Of a stretch of 64,000 bases of DNA, positions 46,146-57,000 are shown one piece after another. This DNA comes from Mesobacillus maritimus (GTDB lineage: Bacteria > Bacillota > Bacilli > Bacillales > Cytobacillaceae). The position numbers and the translations under genes were made by a program. Positions within the stretch are counted from its first letter, which is position 1. Each line of letters starts with the position of its first letter. The DNA is taken from NCBI RefSeq assembly GCF_023715205.1, contig NZ_JAMBNR010000009.1, positions 1 to 64,000 of the forward strand, given 5' to 3'. Below the pieces are notes generated by a model. It worked only from the letters and a program-made list of their open reading frames with translations, did not search any database and was not told where the DNA came from.

Positions 46146-48257
46146 ATGAACGGTCTGTTATGGGTTAACTTGATTGCGACGATTCTTGTAATCGCTTACG
46201 CAGCTAGTCTGTTCCTGTATGTGGTCAAAACGAGAATTGAGTACATTAAGCTCGGGAAGAAATCAGAGTTTAATGACCATGTAAAAGAACGTTGGGACAG
46301 AATTTGGGTAATGGTATTTGGTCAGAAGAAATTAATGAAGGACAAAAAGAGTGGAGCGATCCACGTTATGTTCTTCTATGGATTTATTTTAGTCCAGTTT
46401 GGAGCGATTGATTTTATCTGGAAGGGGATTAAGCCAGAATCGCATTTGCCGCTAGGTCCGCTATACCCTGGTTTCACATTCTTCCAGGAAATCGTGACGT
46501 TAACGATTCTCGTTGCCGTTATTTGGGCGTACTATCGCCGTTACATCGAAAAGCTCGTACGCTTAAAGCGCGGTGTGAAAAATGGACTTGTTCTTATTTT
46601 TATCGGTGGCTTGATGTTATCCGTTCTTCTCGGAAACGGTATGAGCTTGATTTGGCACGGTCATGAAGGTACATGGACAGAGCCTGTTGCTTCAGCGATT
46701 GCCGCTGCCTTAAGTTGGCTGCCAGAAACTGCAGCAATTGTGGTGTTCTATGTTGCTTGGTGGATTCACTTACTCTTACTTTTAACGTTCTTGGTGTACG
46801 TACCACAAGGAAAGCATGCGCACTTACTTGCAGGACCAGCAAACGTGTACTTTACACGTGTGGGGCCGGCCGCAAAGCCTAGTAAAATTGACTTTGAAGA
46901 TGAAACACAAGAAAGCTTTGGAGTAGGTAAAATCACCGACTTTACTCAAGAGCAGATGATTGACTTTTATGCTTGTGTAGAGTGCGGACGATGTACAAAT
47001 ATGTGTCCAGCCACAGGCACGGGTAAAATGCTATCGCCGATGGACTTAATTTTAAAAATGCGTGATCATTTAACAAACCATGGAGCTGCTGTGACATCCA
47101 AGCAACCGTGGGTGCCGACATTTGCATTTGCGAATACAACTGGAAACCAGTTAGCGCTTGCTGGTGCAGGTGCTGGGGCAGAAGAAGCGGCTGCTAGTCT
47201 TGCTTATAACCCGAGCTTAATTGGCGATGTCATTACAGAAGAAGAAATCTGGGCTTGTACAACTTGCCGTAACTGTGAAGATCAGTGTCCAGTTATGAAC
47301 GAGCATGTTGATAAAATTATTGACCTTCGTCGTTATCTAGTTTTAACCGAAGGAAAGATGGATGCCGATGCACAACGTGCAATGACAAACATCGAGCGTC
47401 AAGGAAACCCATGGGGCTTGAACCGTAAGGAAAAAGAAAAATGGCGTGAGCTTCGTGACGATGTTGTTGTACCAACTGTAAAAGAAATGAAAAAGTCTGG
47501 CGAAGAGTTCGAATACTTATTCTGGGTTGGAAGCATGGGTGCTTTTGATAACCGCAGTCAAAAGATCGCGTTAAGCTTTGCGAAACTTTTAAATGAAGCG
47601 GGCGTCAAATTTGCGATTTTAGGAAACAAAGAAAAGAACTCAGGCGATACACCACGCCGTCTTGGTAACGAATTCTTATTCCAAGAGCTAGCAACAAACA
47701 ATATTGCGGAATTTGAAAAGAACGAAGTGAAGAAAATCGTTACAATCGACCCGCATGCATACAATATCTTTAAAAATGAGTATCCTGATTTCGGCTTTGA
47801 AGCAGAGGTGTATCACCATACCGAATTGCTTGCGGAGCTTGTGAAAGAAGGAAAGCTTGTACCGAAGCATACATTGGATGAAACGATTGCGTTCCATGAT
47901 TCTTGTTATCTTGGACGTTACAACGAAGTTTATGATGCGCCGCGTGACATCATCAAAGCGATTCCTGGTGTGAAGTTGAAGGAAATCGAGCGTAACCGCG
48001 AAGACGCAATGTGCTGTGGAGCCGGTGGTGGCTTGATGTGGATGGAAGAAGAAACAGGACACCGCATCAACGTAGCACGTACGGAACAAGCGCTTGCTGT
48101 TAATCCTTCGGTCATTTCGTCCGGCTGTCCATATTGCTTAACGATGTTATCAGATGGAACCAAAGCAAAAGAAGTCGAAGAAAACGTTAGTACGTATGAT
48201 GTTGCAGAACTTCTTGAGAAATCTGTATTTGGTGAAAAGGAAGAACTTGCTTCATAA
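46146..48257 (+). CDS. fadF: FadF-like iron-sulfur membrane oxidoreductase
   Basis: 703 residues. The N-terminal third has about six membrane spans like a nitrate reductase gamma/HdrE cytochrome b domain. Then come two 4Fe-4S motifs, CVECGRCTNMCPATGTGK (about residue 277) and CTTCRNCEDQCPVM (about 374). The C-terminal half is an HdrD-like CCG domain pair (CCGAGGGLMW, SSGCPYCLTML). B. subtilis FadF (YwjF) is of this type and is thought to pass electrons from ETF/acyl-CoA dehydrogenases to quinone. GGGGGTAGAGG lies before the ATG. It heads the acyl-CoA regulon. Confidence 0.93.
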   Translation: MNGLLWVNLIATILVIAYAASLFLYVVKTRIEYIKLGKKSEFNDHVKERWDRIWVMVFGQKKLMKDKKSGAIHVMFFYGFILVQFGAIDFIWKGIKPESHLPLGPLYPGFTFFQEIVTLTILVAVIWAYYRRYIEKLVRLKRGVKNGLVLIFIGGLMLSVLLGNGMSLIWHGHEGTWTEPVASAIAAALSWLPETAAIVVFYVAWWIHLLLLLTFLVYVPQGKHAHLLAGPANVYFTRVGPAAKPSKIDFEDETQESFGVGKITDFTQEQMIDFYACVECGRCTNMCPATGTGKMLSPMDLILKMRDHLTNHGAAVTSKQPWVPTFAFANTTGNQLALAGAGAGAEEAAASLAYNPSLIGDVITEEEIWACTTCRNCEDQCPVMNEHVDKIIDLRRYLVLTEGKMDADAQRAMTNIERQGNPWGLNRKEKEKWRELRDDVVVPTVKEMKKSGEEFEYLFWVGSMGAFDNRSQKIALSFAKLLNEAGVKFAILGNKEKNSGDTPRRLGNEFLFQELATNNIAEFEKNEVKKIVTIDPHAYNIFKNEYPDFGFEAEVYHHTELLAELVKEGKLVPKHTLDETIAFHDSCYLGRYNEVYDAPRDIIKAIPGVKLKEIERNREDAMCCGAGGGLMWMEEETGHRINVARTEQALAVNPSVISSGCPYCLTMLSDGTKAKEVEENVSTYDVAELLEKSVFGEKEELAS

Positions 48258-48285
48258 AAACTAGACTAATAGAAGAGCAACTTGG

Positions 48286-48350
48286 GCCTATACAGCATAG
48301 AGGTTAGCGGCGGAATGTTTCGCCGCTAATCCTCATAAATTTGTATAGGC
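48286..48350 (+). terminator. Long two-part hairpin after fadF
   Basis: Outer arms GCCTATACA (48286-48294) and TGTATAGGC (48342-48350) enclose an inner hairpin TTAGCGGCG/CGCCGCTAA with an 8-base loop. There is no T-tract directly after, so it may be an attenuator or a 3'-end stabiliser instead of a simple terminator. Confidence 0.6.
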
Positions 48351-48366
48351 ATTTGCATTTAGTTTT

Positions 48367-48549
48367 GGCTCTTTTCTCAAACTTGGTTGTTTTTGAAAAA
48401 AGTGCGACTGAATGATCTAGGATATACTTAATAGTTTTGTGTATGAGAAAAGAGCCTGCTAACTTAATTTTCAGCTTAGAAAATGATGATTACAGCGTTA
48501 AAATCGGAATTAAGATTTTAACAACAAACTTTACGAAAACGGCCTTATA
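48367..48549 (+). repeat. MITE-like repeat, copy F (near full length)
   Basis: 183 bp. It starts GGCTCTTTTCTCAAACTTGG and ends TTTACGAAAACGGCCTTATA. Inner features are GAGAAAAGAGCCTGCTAAC and GTTAAAATCGG...GATTTTAACAAC. It separates fadF from the thiolase gene. Confidence 0.85.
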
Positions 48550-48601
48550 TTTAAGCGCTTACAACGTTGGGGATGGTGTAAGTTTTTATATGGGTCAGGC
48601 T

Positions 48602-48619
48602 TGAGCGAGCGTTCAGTCA
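48602..48619 (+). promoter_or_regulatory. TetR/FadR-type operator before the thiolase gene
   Basis: TGAGCGAGCGTTCAGTCA, 46 bases before the thiolase start, shares its first ten bases with the operator at 46098. Confidence 0.7.
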
Positions 48620-48664
48620 ATATTTTTCGATAATAAAAATTGACCATAAAAGGGGTGCTAATAG

Positions 48665-49846
48665 ATGGGCAAGACGGTGATTTTAGCAGGAGCAAGAACA
48701 CCTTTTGGAAAATTAGGTGGAAGTTTGAGCGGTTTGACCGCTGCAGAACTTGGCGGTATCGCGATACAAGGTGCGCTGGGGCGCGCCAATGTTGCAGCAA
48801 AAGACGTAGGCGAAGTCATTATGGGAAATGTGCTCCAAGGTGGGCAAGGCCAGCTTCCTTCCCGTCAAGCGGCACGCAACGCGGGAATACCTTGGGAAGT
48901 CAAAACAGAGCTTGTGAACAAAGTCTGTGCTTCAGGAATGCGTAGTGTATCGCTAGCCGATATACTGATTCGTTCTGGTGAAGAAGAGGTAATTGTCGCA
49001 GGCGGAATGGAATCGATGAGCAACGCTCCGTACATGTTACCGAAAGCACGCTGGGGATTAAGAATGGGCGACGGCCAAGTGAAGGACTTGATGATTCATG
49101 ATGGATTAACATGTTCATTTACCGGCGTTCATATGGGCACATATGGAAACGGTGTCGCAGCGGAGATGGCCCTTAGTCGTGAAGAGCAAGACAAATGGGC
49201 ATTCAGAAGTCACCAAAAAGCGGTTGCTGCAATCAATGGTGGTTTACTAGCAGAAGAAATTGTTCCAGTTGAAGTCCCGCAACGACGTGGAAATCCAGTC
49301 GTGGTTGATCAAGATGAAGCACCAAGAAAAGATACGTCGCTAGAAAGCTTAGCCAAATTGAAGCCAGTGTTTAATCACGATGGCACGATTACTGCAGGAA
49401 ATGCACCAGGAGTCAATGACGGTGCAGCAGCGCTTGTGTTGATGAGTGAAGAACGCGCAGTTCGTGAAGGACGCAAACCTGATGCGGTCATTCTTGGGCA
49501 TACAGCGGTTGCTACGGAAGCGAAGGATTTTCCGAAAACACCTGGCTTGGTCATCAATGAGCTGTTAAAGAAAACAGGAAAGTCGGTTGCTGATATTGAC
49601 TTGTTTGAAATCAATGAAGCCTTTGCTGCTGTTGTTCTGGCGAGTGAGCAAATTGCAGGCTTGGATTCAGAGAAAATCAATGTTAACGGTGGTGCGGTTG
49701 CGCTTGGTCACCCAATTGGTGCTAGTGGAACTAGAATCATTTTAACGTTGATGCACGAGCTGAAGCGCCGTGGCGGTGGCATTGGGGTTGCCGCGATTTG
49801 TTCGGGCGGCGGCCAGGGCGATGCGGTAATGATTGAAGTTCGCTAG
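48665..49846 (+). CDS. Acetyl-CoA C-acyltransferase (thiolase)
   Basis: 393 residues, the usual thiolase length. The nucleophile Cys88 sits in [10 protein letters not shown], the second active Cys in [12 protein letters not shown] near the C terminus, and the His in [15 protein letters not shown]. It resembles MmgA/AtoB-type biosynthetic or degradative thiolases of bacilli; direction is inferred from the operon. It cleaves 3-ketoacyl-CoA with CoA. AAAAGGGG precedes the ATG. Downstream lies the 21-bp repeat array, then the dehydrogenase gene. Confidence 0.92.
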   Translation: MGKTVILAGARTPFGKLGGSLSGLTAAELGGIAIQGALGRANVAAKDVGEVIMGNVLQGGQGQLPSRQAARNAGIPWEVKTELVNKVCASGMRSVSLADILIRSGEEEVIVAGGMESMSNAPYMLPKARWGLRMGDGQVKDLMIHDGLTCSFTGVHMGTYGNGVAAEMALSREEQDKWAFRSHQKAVAAINGGLLAEEIVPVEVPQRRGNPVVVDQDEAPRKDTSLESLAKLKPVFNHDGTITAGNAPGVNDGAAALVLMSEERAVREGRKPDAVILGHTAVATEAKDFPKTPGLVINELLKKTGKSVADIDLFEINEAFAAVVLASEQIAGLDSEKINVNGGAVALGHPIGASGTRIILTLMHELKRRGGGIGVAAICSGGGQGDAVMIEVR

Positions 49847-49851
49847 TAGAG

Positions 49852-50041
49852 TCTAGAACCGTGAGATGTGGGAATAGACACAAGTTTTATGGGAAATAGA
49901 ACGTGGATGTTGGGCAATAGATCAAGGTTCCTTTGTAATAGAAAGATGAGTTACGGGGATAGACAAAGGTTTTGCGGGAATAGAACCGGATTATGAGGCA
50001 ATAGACCAGAATATCGCGGGAATTGAAGAGAACTGTTCTTC
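49852..50041. repeat. Tandem array, 21-bp period, nine units
   Basis: The core AATAGA (or near variants) starts at 49852, 49873, 49895, 49916, 49937, 49958, 49979, 50000 and 50021, so the spacing is 21 bases with one of 22. Consensus approximates GGGAATAGA followed by ACAAGGTTTTG. Non-coding: TAG and TGA stops recur. It fills the space between thiolase and hydroxyacyl-CoA dehydrogenase genes. Confidence 0.88.
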
Positions 50042-50085
50042 GGAGAACCTATTTTTCTATCAAACTAGCTAAAGGGGGAAAACAA

Positions 50086-50931
50086 GTGGAAAAAATTATG
50101 GTAATTGGTGCCGGGCAAATGGGTTCGGGAATCGCACAGGTTTGTGCTGAGGCTGGGTACCAGGTGACTTTGAATGATTTGAAACCGGAATTTGTAGAAC
50201 GTGGGTTAGGAGTCATCACCAAAAATTTAACACGACAAGTGGATAAAGGCAGAATCACTGCAGAGCAGAAGGCGGAAGTACTTGCACGGATTGCTTCCTC
50301 TACAGATCTTCAAGATGCAGGTGCGGTTGATCTTATCATCGAAGCAGCAGTTGAAAATATGGAAGTGAAAACGAAGATTTTTGCTCAGTTAGATGAGATT
50401 GCTCAGCCACATACGATTTTAGCTTCCAATACTTCTTCGCTGCCAATTACTGAGATTGCCGCGGCGACAAAGCGTCCGGAAAAAGTAATCGGCATGCATT
50501 TTATGAACCCAGTACCGGTCATGAAGTTGGTAGAAATTATTCGTGGTCTAGCAACGGCCGATGAAGTGTACCAAACCATTGAGGACATTACGAAAAAAAT
50601 TGGCAAGGTTCCGGTAGAAGTGAATGATTTCCCTGGGTTTGTGGCAAATCGGATTTTGATGCCGATGATCAACGAAGCGATTTATACCTTATATGAGGGT
50701 GTGGCAACAAAAGAATCGATTGATGAAGTGATGAAACTCGGAATGAACCATCCGATGGGTCCGTTAACGTTGGCTGATTTTATCGGCTTGGATACTTGTC
50801 TGTATATTATGGAGACCTTGTATGACGGCTTCGGTGACCCTAAATATCGACCATGCCCATTGTTGCGTAAGTATGTGAAAGCAGGTTGGCTTGGAAAGAA
50901 ATCGGGTCGTGGCTTTTATGTTTATGAATAA
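50086..50931 (+). CDS. 3-hydroxybutyryl-CoA dehydrogenase
   Basis: About 281 residues, MmgB/Hbd type. The NAD-binding loop [18 protein letters not shown] opens the protein; [11 protein letters not shown] and the catalytic His in [17 protein letters not shown] (about residue 137) follow, then the C-terminal domain [18 protein letters not shown]. The start is GTG at 50086 with AAAGGGGG 8 bases upstream; the longer frame begins inside the tandem array and is rejected. It oxidises 3-hydroxyacyl-CoA in the cytoplasm. Confidence 0.92.
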   Translation: MEKIMVIGAGQMGSGIAQVCAEAGYQVTLNDLKPEFVERGLGVITKNLTRQVDKGRITAEQKAEVLARIASSTDLQDAGAVDLIIEAAVENMEVKTKIFAQLDEIAQPHTILASNTSSLPITEIAAATKRPEKVIGMHFMNPVPVMKLVEIIRGLATADEVYQTIEDITKKIGKVPVEVNDFPGFVANRILMPMINEAIYTLYEGVATKESIDEVMKLGMNHPMGPLTLADFIGLDTCLYIMETLYDGFGDPKYRPCPLLRKYVKAGWLGKKSGRGFYVYE

Positions 50932-50963
50932 ACATGCATCTTAGTCAGGGAGGGGTTCTTTAG

Positions 50964-52094
50964 ATGAACCTGAGATTTACAGATGAGCAAGAAATGATGC
51001 GGAAAATGGTTCGAGATTTTGCGGAAAGAGAAGTTGCCCCGTTTATTGGACGGATGGAAGCGGGCGAGTTTCCACACGAGCTTCTTAAAAAAATGAGTGA
51101 GCTTGGTTTGATGGGAATTCCGATTCCAGAAAAGTATGGTGGAGCAGGAATGGATTTTACGTCCTACATCCTCGCAATTGAAGAAATCTCAAAAATGAGT
51201 GCAACGCTTGGGGTCATTTTATCGGTGCATACATCAGTTGGCACGAACCCGATTCTTTATTTTGGCAATGAACAACAAAAGCAGAAATATGTCCCGAAGT
51301 TAGCGTCAGGTGAATATCTCGGGGCTTTCTGTCTGACTGAACCGAGTGCAGGTTCCGATGCAGCCAGTTTAAAAACAAGAGCGGTGAAAATAAACGAAGG
51401 CTATCGTTTAAATGGTTCGAAAGTGTTTATTACCAACGGAGGAGAAGCAGACACATACATTGTTTTTGCTTCAACCAATCCGGAAGCCGGTTCAAAAGGG
51501 ATTTCGGCTTTTATCGTGGAGAAAAATACGCCGGGGCTTGTGATCGGAAAAGATGAGCACAAAATGGGGCTGCATGGTTCGCGCACGGTACAGTTAACGT
51601 TCGAAGATATGGTTGTGCCAGCGGCCAATCGCTTAGGAGCGGAAGGTGATGGGCTAAAAATTGCGCTTGGCAATTTAGAAGTGGGGCGAATTGGGATTGC
51701 CGCTCAGGCCCTAGGAATTGCTAGCGCAGCTCTTGAGGCCGCGATCACATATGCGAAACAACGAGTTCAGTTTGGCAAACCAATTGCGGCGCAGCAGGGA
51801 GTAGGGTTTAAGCTAGCAGACATGGCGACGGCTGTGGAAGCATCGAAACTACTTGTCTACCAAGCAGCAAACCTCCGTGAGCGTGGGGAGAAATGCAGCA
51901 AGGAAGCCTCGATGGCCAAATTATTTGCTTCAAGGACGGCTGTTGAAGTGACGACCGAAGCGATTCAAGTATTCGGTGGCTATGGATACACCAAAGATTA
52001 TCCTGTTGAACGATACTTCCGCGATGCGAAAGTGACGGAAATCTATGAAGGAACAAGCGAAATTCAGCGAATTGTGATTAGCAAGCAGTTGTAG
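50964..52094 (+). CDS. Acyl-CoA dehydrogenase 1
   Basis: 376 residues, full-length acyl-CoA dehydrogenase. FAD and substrate motifs are CLTEPSAGSDAASL (about residue 125), [15 protein letters not shown], the [19 protein letters not shown] segment and the C-terminal catalytic Glu in TEIYEGTSEIQRI. It is MmgC/AcdA-like. It is about 60 percent alike by eye to the next acyl-CoA dehydrogenase, so an old duplication is likely. GAGGGG precedes the ATG. Chain length preference is unknown. Confidence 0.93.
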   Translation: MNLRFTDEQEMMRKMVRDFAEREVAPFIGRMEAGEFPHELLKKMSELGLMGIPIPEKYGGAGMDFTSYILAIEEISKMSATLGVILSVHTSVGTNPILYFGNEQQKQKYVPKLASGEYLGAFCLTEPSAGSDAASLKTRAVKINEGYRLNGSKVFITNGGEADTYIVFASTNPEAGSKGISAFIVEKNTPGLVIGKDEHKMGLHGSRTVQLTFEDMVVPAANRLGAEGDGLKIALGNLEVGRIGIAAQALGIASAALEAAITYAKQRVQFGKPIAAQQGVGFKLADMATAVEASKLLVYQAANLRERGEKCSKEASMAKLFASRTAVEVTTEAIQVFGGYGYTKDYPVERYFRDAKVTEIYEGTSEIQRIVISKQL

Positions 52095-52141
52095 GAAGTA
52101 GATGAAACAATAGACTGTGTATTTCTTAGTTTTTTTATCTC

Positions 52142-52240
52142 GTTGATTGGAGCGGATGGTGCGAACACTCCTGCGGGAAGTACAGGTCAGCGGTAGACCC
52201 CACGGGCGCGGAAAGCGAAGCACCAGGAGTGGAAATCAAC
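52142..52240. repeat. Dispersed Bacillaceae element (family 3), single copy
   Basis: 99 bp with ends GTTGATT and AATCAAC. The interior reads GGAGCGGATGGTGCGAAC, ACTCCTGCGGGA, GACCCCACGGGCGCGGAAAG and CACCAGGAGTGG. I recognise this pattern from many Bacillus and Geobacillus intergenic regions. It lies between the two acyl-CoA dehydrogenase genes. Confidence 0.75.
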
Positions 52241-52282
52241 AATTAGGTATCATAGTGCAAATAAAAACTGGGGGAATTGAAC

Positions 52283-53422
52283 ATGAATTTTAAACTATCA
52301 GAAGAACACGAAATGATTCGAAAAATGGTCCGTGATTTTGCAAAAAATGAAGTAGCTCCAACGGCTGCAGAGCGTGATGAAGAAGAGCGCTTTGACCGCG
52401 GTTTGTTTGAAAAAATGGCGGAGCTTGGCTTAACCGGGATTCCATGGCCAGAAGAGTACGGTGGCATCGGCAGTGATTATTTAGCTTATTGTATCGCGGT
52501 GGAAGAGTTATCGCGTGTATGTGCATCAACAGCGGTAACATTGTCCGCTCATACTTCGTTAGCTAGCTGGCCGATTTATAAGTTTGGTACGGAAGATCAG
52601 AAGCAAACGTATTTAAAAGCGTTGGCAACAGGACAAAAGATGGGCGCTTATTGCTTAACAGAGCCTGGCAGTGGTTCGGATGCGGGTGCGATGAGAACGA
52701 TTGCGCGTCGTGATGGCGACAATTATGTGTTGAACGGTTCGAAAATTTTCATCACCAATGGTGGCGAAGCAGAGATTTATGTGGTGTTTGCGCTAACGGA
52801 TCCAGACAACAAGCATAAAGGTACAACTGCTTTTATCGTTGAAAGTGATTTCCCAGGTTTCTCAGTGGGCAAGAAAGAAAAGAAAATGGGGATTCGTTCA
52901 TCACCTACAACAGAAATCATTTTTGAAGATTGCCGCGTACCAGCAGCGAATGTTTTAGGGAAAGAAGGCGAAGGGTTTAAAGTTGCAATGATGACGCTTG
53001 ATGGCGGACGTAACGGAATTGCGGCCCAAGCGGTTGGGATTGCACAAGGGGCATTGGATGCGGCAGTTGATTATGCGAAAGAACGCGTTCAGTTTGGAAA
53101 GCCAATTGCTCAGCAACAAGGAGTTGGCTTTAAACTAGCGGATATGGCAACGCAAATCGAAGCTTCAAGACTATTAACTTATCAAGCAGCATGGTTAGAG
53201 TCTGAAGGTCTTCCATACGGGAAAGAATCAGCGATGTCCAAATTGCTTGCAGGGGATACCGCAATGAAAGTAACAACCGAAGCGGTACAAGTCTTTGGCG
53301 GCTATGGTTATACAAAAGAGTACCCAGTTGAGCGGTTTATGCGCGATGCGAAAATTACGCAAATCTATGAAGGTACACAAGAAGTTCAACGCCTCGTGAT
53401 CAGCAGAATGTTGACGAAATAA
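52283..53422 (+). CDS. acdA: Acyl-CoA dehydrogenase 2 (AcdA-like)
   Basis: About 379 residues. Same architecture as the preceding gene: [43 protein letters not shown] and the catalytic Glu in [13 protein letters not shown]. It resembles the AcdA group that neighbours fadF in B. subtilis. The ATG at 52283 has GGGGG 8-9 bases upstream; a TTG two codons earlier is not preferred. It is followed by the tetR gene after 33 bases. Confidence 0.92.
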   Translation: MNFKLSEEHEMIRKMVRDFAKNEVAPTAAERDEEERFDRGLFEKMAELGLTGIPWPEEYGGIGSDYLAYCIAVEELSRVCASTAVTLSAHTSLASWPIYKFGTEDQKQTYLKALATGQKMGAYCLTEPGSGSDAGAMRTIARRDGDNYVLNGSKIFITNGGEAEIYVVFALTDPDNKHKGTTAFIVESDFPGFSVGKKEKKMGIRSSPTTEIIFEDCRVPAANVLGKEGEGFKVAMMTLDGGRNGIAAQAVGIAQGALDAAVDYAKERVQFGKPIAQQQGVGFKLADMATQIEASRLLTYQAAWLESEGLPYGKESAMSKLLAGDTAMKVTTEAVQVFGGYGYTKEYPVERFMRDAKITQIYEGTQEVQRLVISRMLTK

Positions 53423-53455
53423 GCGGACGGTACGGGCAAGGCAAGGGGGGTAATG

Positions 53456-54091
53456 ATGAGTAGGAGGGAAGTGCAGGCTTCTGTAAAAGATGAGCGGCTC
53501 GTTGAAAAAAGGCGCGATCAAATGATTGTCGGAGCAGTGGCGTTGTTTAAACAAAAAGGGTTCCACCGAACAACAACTCGTGAGATTGCGCGGGCTGCAG
53601 GCTTTAGCATTGGAACCTTGTATGAGTACATTCGCAAGAAGGAAGACATTTTGTACCTTGTCGTCGATCGAATGTACGACCAAATTCGCGAACGGCTTCA
53701 AAAAGATTTGGATACCAATCAGGGGACGGTTGAAAGTTTGAAAAGCAGCATTGCTTATTACTTTCGCGAAATGGCGGAGATGCAGGAAGAAGTATTGGTC
53801 ATGTACCAGGAAGCAAAATCGCTCAGCAAGGATGCTCTCCCCTATGTGCTAAATAAGGAAATCCAAATGGTCGGCATGTTCGAGGATGTGATTGAAAACT
53901 GTGTGAGAAACGGCGAGCTTGATTTGAATGACAAACAAATCAAGCTGTTCGCACACAATTTGTTTGTCGAAGGTCAGATGTGGGGATTCCGCCGTTGGGC
54001 GTTGCAAAAAGAGTATACGCTTGAGGAATACATTGAATTGCAAATTCAATTGCTATTTTATGGAGTTCAAGGAACAGGGGGAGAGAAATGA
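53456..54091 (+). CDS. TetR-family regulator of acyl-CoA genes
   Basis: About 211 residues. The N-terminal helix-turn-helix domain ([39 protein letters not shown]) occupies about residues 22-68; the C-terminal ligand domain is helical ([14 protein letters not shown]). Its place between acyl-CoA dehydrogenase and mutase genes, and three 18-bp dyads near the regulon, make it a FadR-like repressor candidate released by acyl-CoA; this is inference. AAGGGGGG precedes two adjacent ATGs (53453, 53456). It overlaps icmF by 4 bases. Confidence 0.88.
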   Translation: MSRREVQASVKDERLVEKRRDQMIVGAVALFKQKGFHRTTTREIARAAGFSIGTLYEYIRKKEDILYLVVDRMYDQIRERLQKDLDTNQGTVESLKSSIAYYFREMAEMQEEVLVMYQEAKSLSKDALPYVLNKEIQMVGMFEDVIENCVRNGELDLNDKQIKLFAHNLFVEGQMWGFRRWALQKEYTLEEYIELQIQLLFYGVQGTGGEK

Positions 54092-57000
54092 GTTTGCCGG
54101 AAAAGTACCTACCGAAAAACCATATTCGCTTTGTGACAGCATCAAGTCTATTTGATGGGCATGATGCTTCAATCAATATTATGCGAAGAATTTTACAAGC
54201 TCTGGGAGCGGAAGTAATCCATCTTGGACATAATCGTTCGGTTGAGGAAGTCGTCAATGCCGCGATTCAAGAAGATGTGCAAGGAATTGCGATTTCTTCT
54301 TATCAAGGTGGGCATGTGGAGTATTTTAAATACATGTATGATTTGCTTCAAGAACGGGGAGCTTCCCATATACGCATTTATGGTGGTGGCGGCGGTGTCA
54401 TCATTCCACGGGAAATAAAAGAACTGCATGAATATGGAATTGCCCGGATTTTCTCTCCTGAGGATGGACGCTTGCTAGGCTTAGAAGGCATGATTCAGCA
54501 AATGATTAAGGAATGTGATTTTCCAACCGTCGGACCAGATGTTGCGAGTGAAGTAGAAAAGCTGCCAACTGGGGATGTCCTGACAGTGGCAAAATTAATT
54601 ACCTTTGCGGAACAGCAGGTGGCAGGTACTGGAAATTCTCAAACGGAAACAGCGGCTGCGGTCGAGTCCGTCCTTGAAAAAGTAAAAACATTAGGCAAGG
54701 ATGTTCCGGTTGTAGGGATTACAGGAACCGGGGGAGCAGGGAAAAGTTCATTAACAGATGAACTGATTCGCCGCTTTTTAAATGAATTACCTGAAAAACG
54801 CGTGGCGATTTTATCGGTTGACCCGACAAAACAGAAAACGGGCGGGGCTTTGCTAGGAGACAGAATTCGCATGAACGCAATTTTCTCTCCACGCGTTTAT
54901 ATGCGCAGTCTTGCGACAAGGAAAGCGCGGTCGGAGTTATCGCTTGCGATTCAAGATGCGATTACGGTGACGAAAGCGGCGGGCTTTGATTTGATTATTG
55001 TCGAGACGAGTGGAATTGGTCAAGGGGATGCTGGCATTACCGATGTTTGTGACCTCTCCATGTATGTCATGACAAGCGAGTTCGGGGCACCGTCACAGTT
55101 AGAAAAAATCGATATGATTGATTTTGCTGACTTGATTGTCATCAATAAGTTTGAGCGCAAAGGTTCCGAAGACGCTTTGCGTCAAGTTCAAAAGCAATAT
55201 CAACGCAGTCATCTATTGTTTGATCAAGATCTCGATCAAATGCCGGTATATGGGACGATAGCAAGTCAATTTAATGATCCCGGAACGAACGCGTTGTTTG
55301 CGGCTTTAATTGAAAAAATCAACAGCAAAGCGGGGCTAGATTGGAAGACTACTTTTTCAACAGATGCGAAGGTCGAAAAGCAAAATATCATTATTCCAAA
55401 TGACCGTCGCTATTATTTACGTGAAATCACGGAAGCGGTTCGGGGTCATCATCGCTATGCCACCCAGCAAGCAGAAATCGCTCGACGTTTGTTCCAAGTT
55501 GAAGGAACAATTGAAGCGATGAAGGAACAAGGTATGACAGGAGATATTTTGTCAGCGTTAGAAAGTTTGCAAGCAGAAATTGAGCAGCAACTGTCGGCGG
55601 ATTCAAAACGAATTTTAGCAGGATGGGAAGAGTTTAAGGAAAAGTATGGTGCGGAGCAGTTTGTGACCAAGATTCGGGACAAAGAAATTGTCACCCAAAT
55701 GCGGACGACAAGTTTATCAGGGTTATCAATCCCAAAGGTCAGCTTGCCACGTTACAAGGATTATGGCGAAATTTTACGATGGGTCTATCTTGAAAATGTA
55801 CCAGGTTCTTTCCCGTATACAGCCGGCGTGTTTCCGTTTAAACGCGAAGGTGAAGATCCGAAGCGACAGTTTGCTGGTGAAGGGACACCAGAACGAACGA
55901 ACCGTCGCTTCCACTATCTATCCAAAGATGATGCTGCGAAGCGCTTGAGTACAGCGTTTGATTCGGTGACGCTCTACGGCGAAGATCCGGATTACCGCCC
56001 AGATATTTATGGCAAGGTAGGCGAAAGTGGCGTTAGTGTTTGTACGTTAGAGGATATGCAAAAGCTGTATGCTGGCTTTGATTTATGTGCACCGTCGACA
56101 TCTGTTTCAATGACGATTAATGGTCCTGCGCCGATTATTTTAGCAATGTTTATGAACACGGCGATCCAGCAGCAGGTTGAGCGAAAAGAAGCTGAGCTAG
56201 GCCGGAAGTTAACGGATGCTGAGTATTTGGAAGTAAAAGCATATACACTGAGTACGGTAAGAGGTACGGTTCAGGCCGACATTTTAAAAGAAGATCAAGG
56301 GCAGAATACATGTATTTTCTCGACGGAGTTTGCGCTGCGGATGATGGGCGATATTCAGCAGTATTTTATTGATCATAAAGTGCGAAACTATTATTCGGTA
56401 TCGATTTCTGGGTATCATATTGCCGAGGCCGGAGCAAATCCAATTTCGCAGTTGGCGTTTACGTTGGCAAACGGGTTTACGTATGTGGAGTACTATTTAA
56501 GCCGTGGAATGCATATTGATGATTTTGCACCAAACTTAAGTTTCTTCTTCTCCAATGGGTTGGACCCAGAGTATACGGTGATTGGCCGTGTTGCACGCCG
56601 AATTTGGGCAACGGTGATGAAGAACAAATACGGAGCAAATGAGCGGAGTCAAAAGTTAAAGTACCATGTGCAGACTTCTGGTCGTTCGTTGCATGCACAA
56701 GAAATTGACTTTAATGATATTCGCACAACGTTACAAGCGTTAATGGCGTTGCATGATAATTGCAACTCGTTGCATACAAACGCTTATGATGAAGCAATTA
56801 CAACGCCTACGGAGGAATCGGTGCGCCGCGCGATGGCGATTCAAATGATTATTACGAAAGAGCATGGGTTGACGAAAAACGAAAATCCATTGCAAGGTTC
56901 GTTTATCATTGAAGAGTTGACCGATCTTGTTGAAGAAGCGGTGCTGCAAGAGTTTGAACGCATCGATGATCGTGGCGGTGTACTTGGTGCGATGGAAACG

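Noticed and set aside
50023-50085. Upstream extension of the hydroxyacyl-CoA dehydrogenase gene
   Set aside because: It begins in the tandem array and ends before a GTG with an ideal ribosome binding site.
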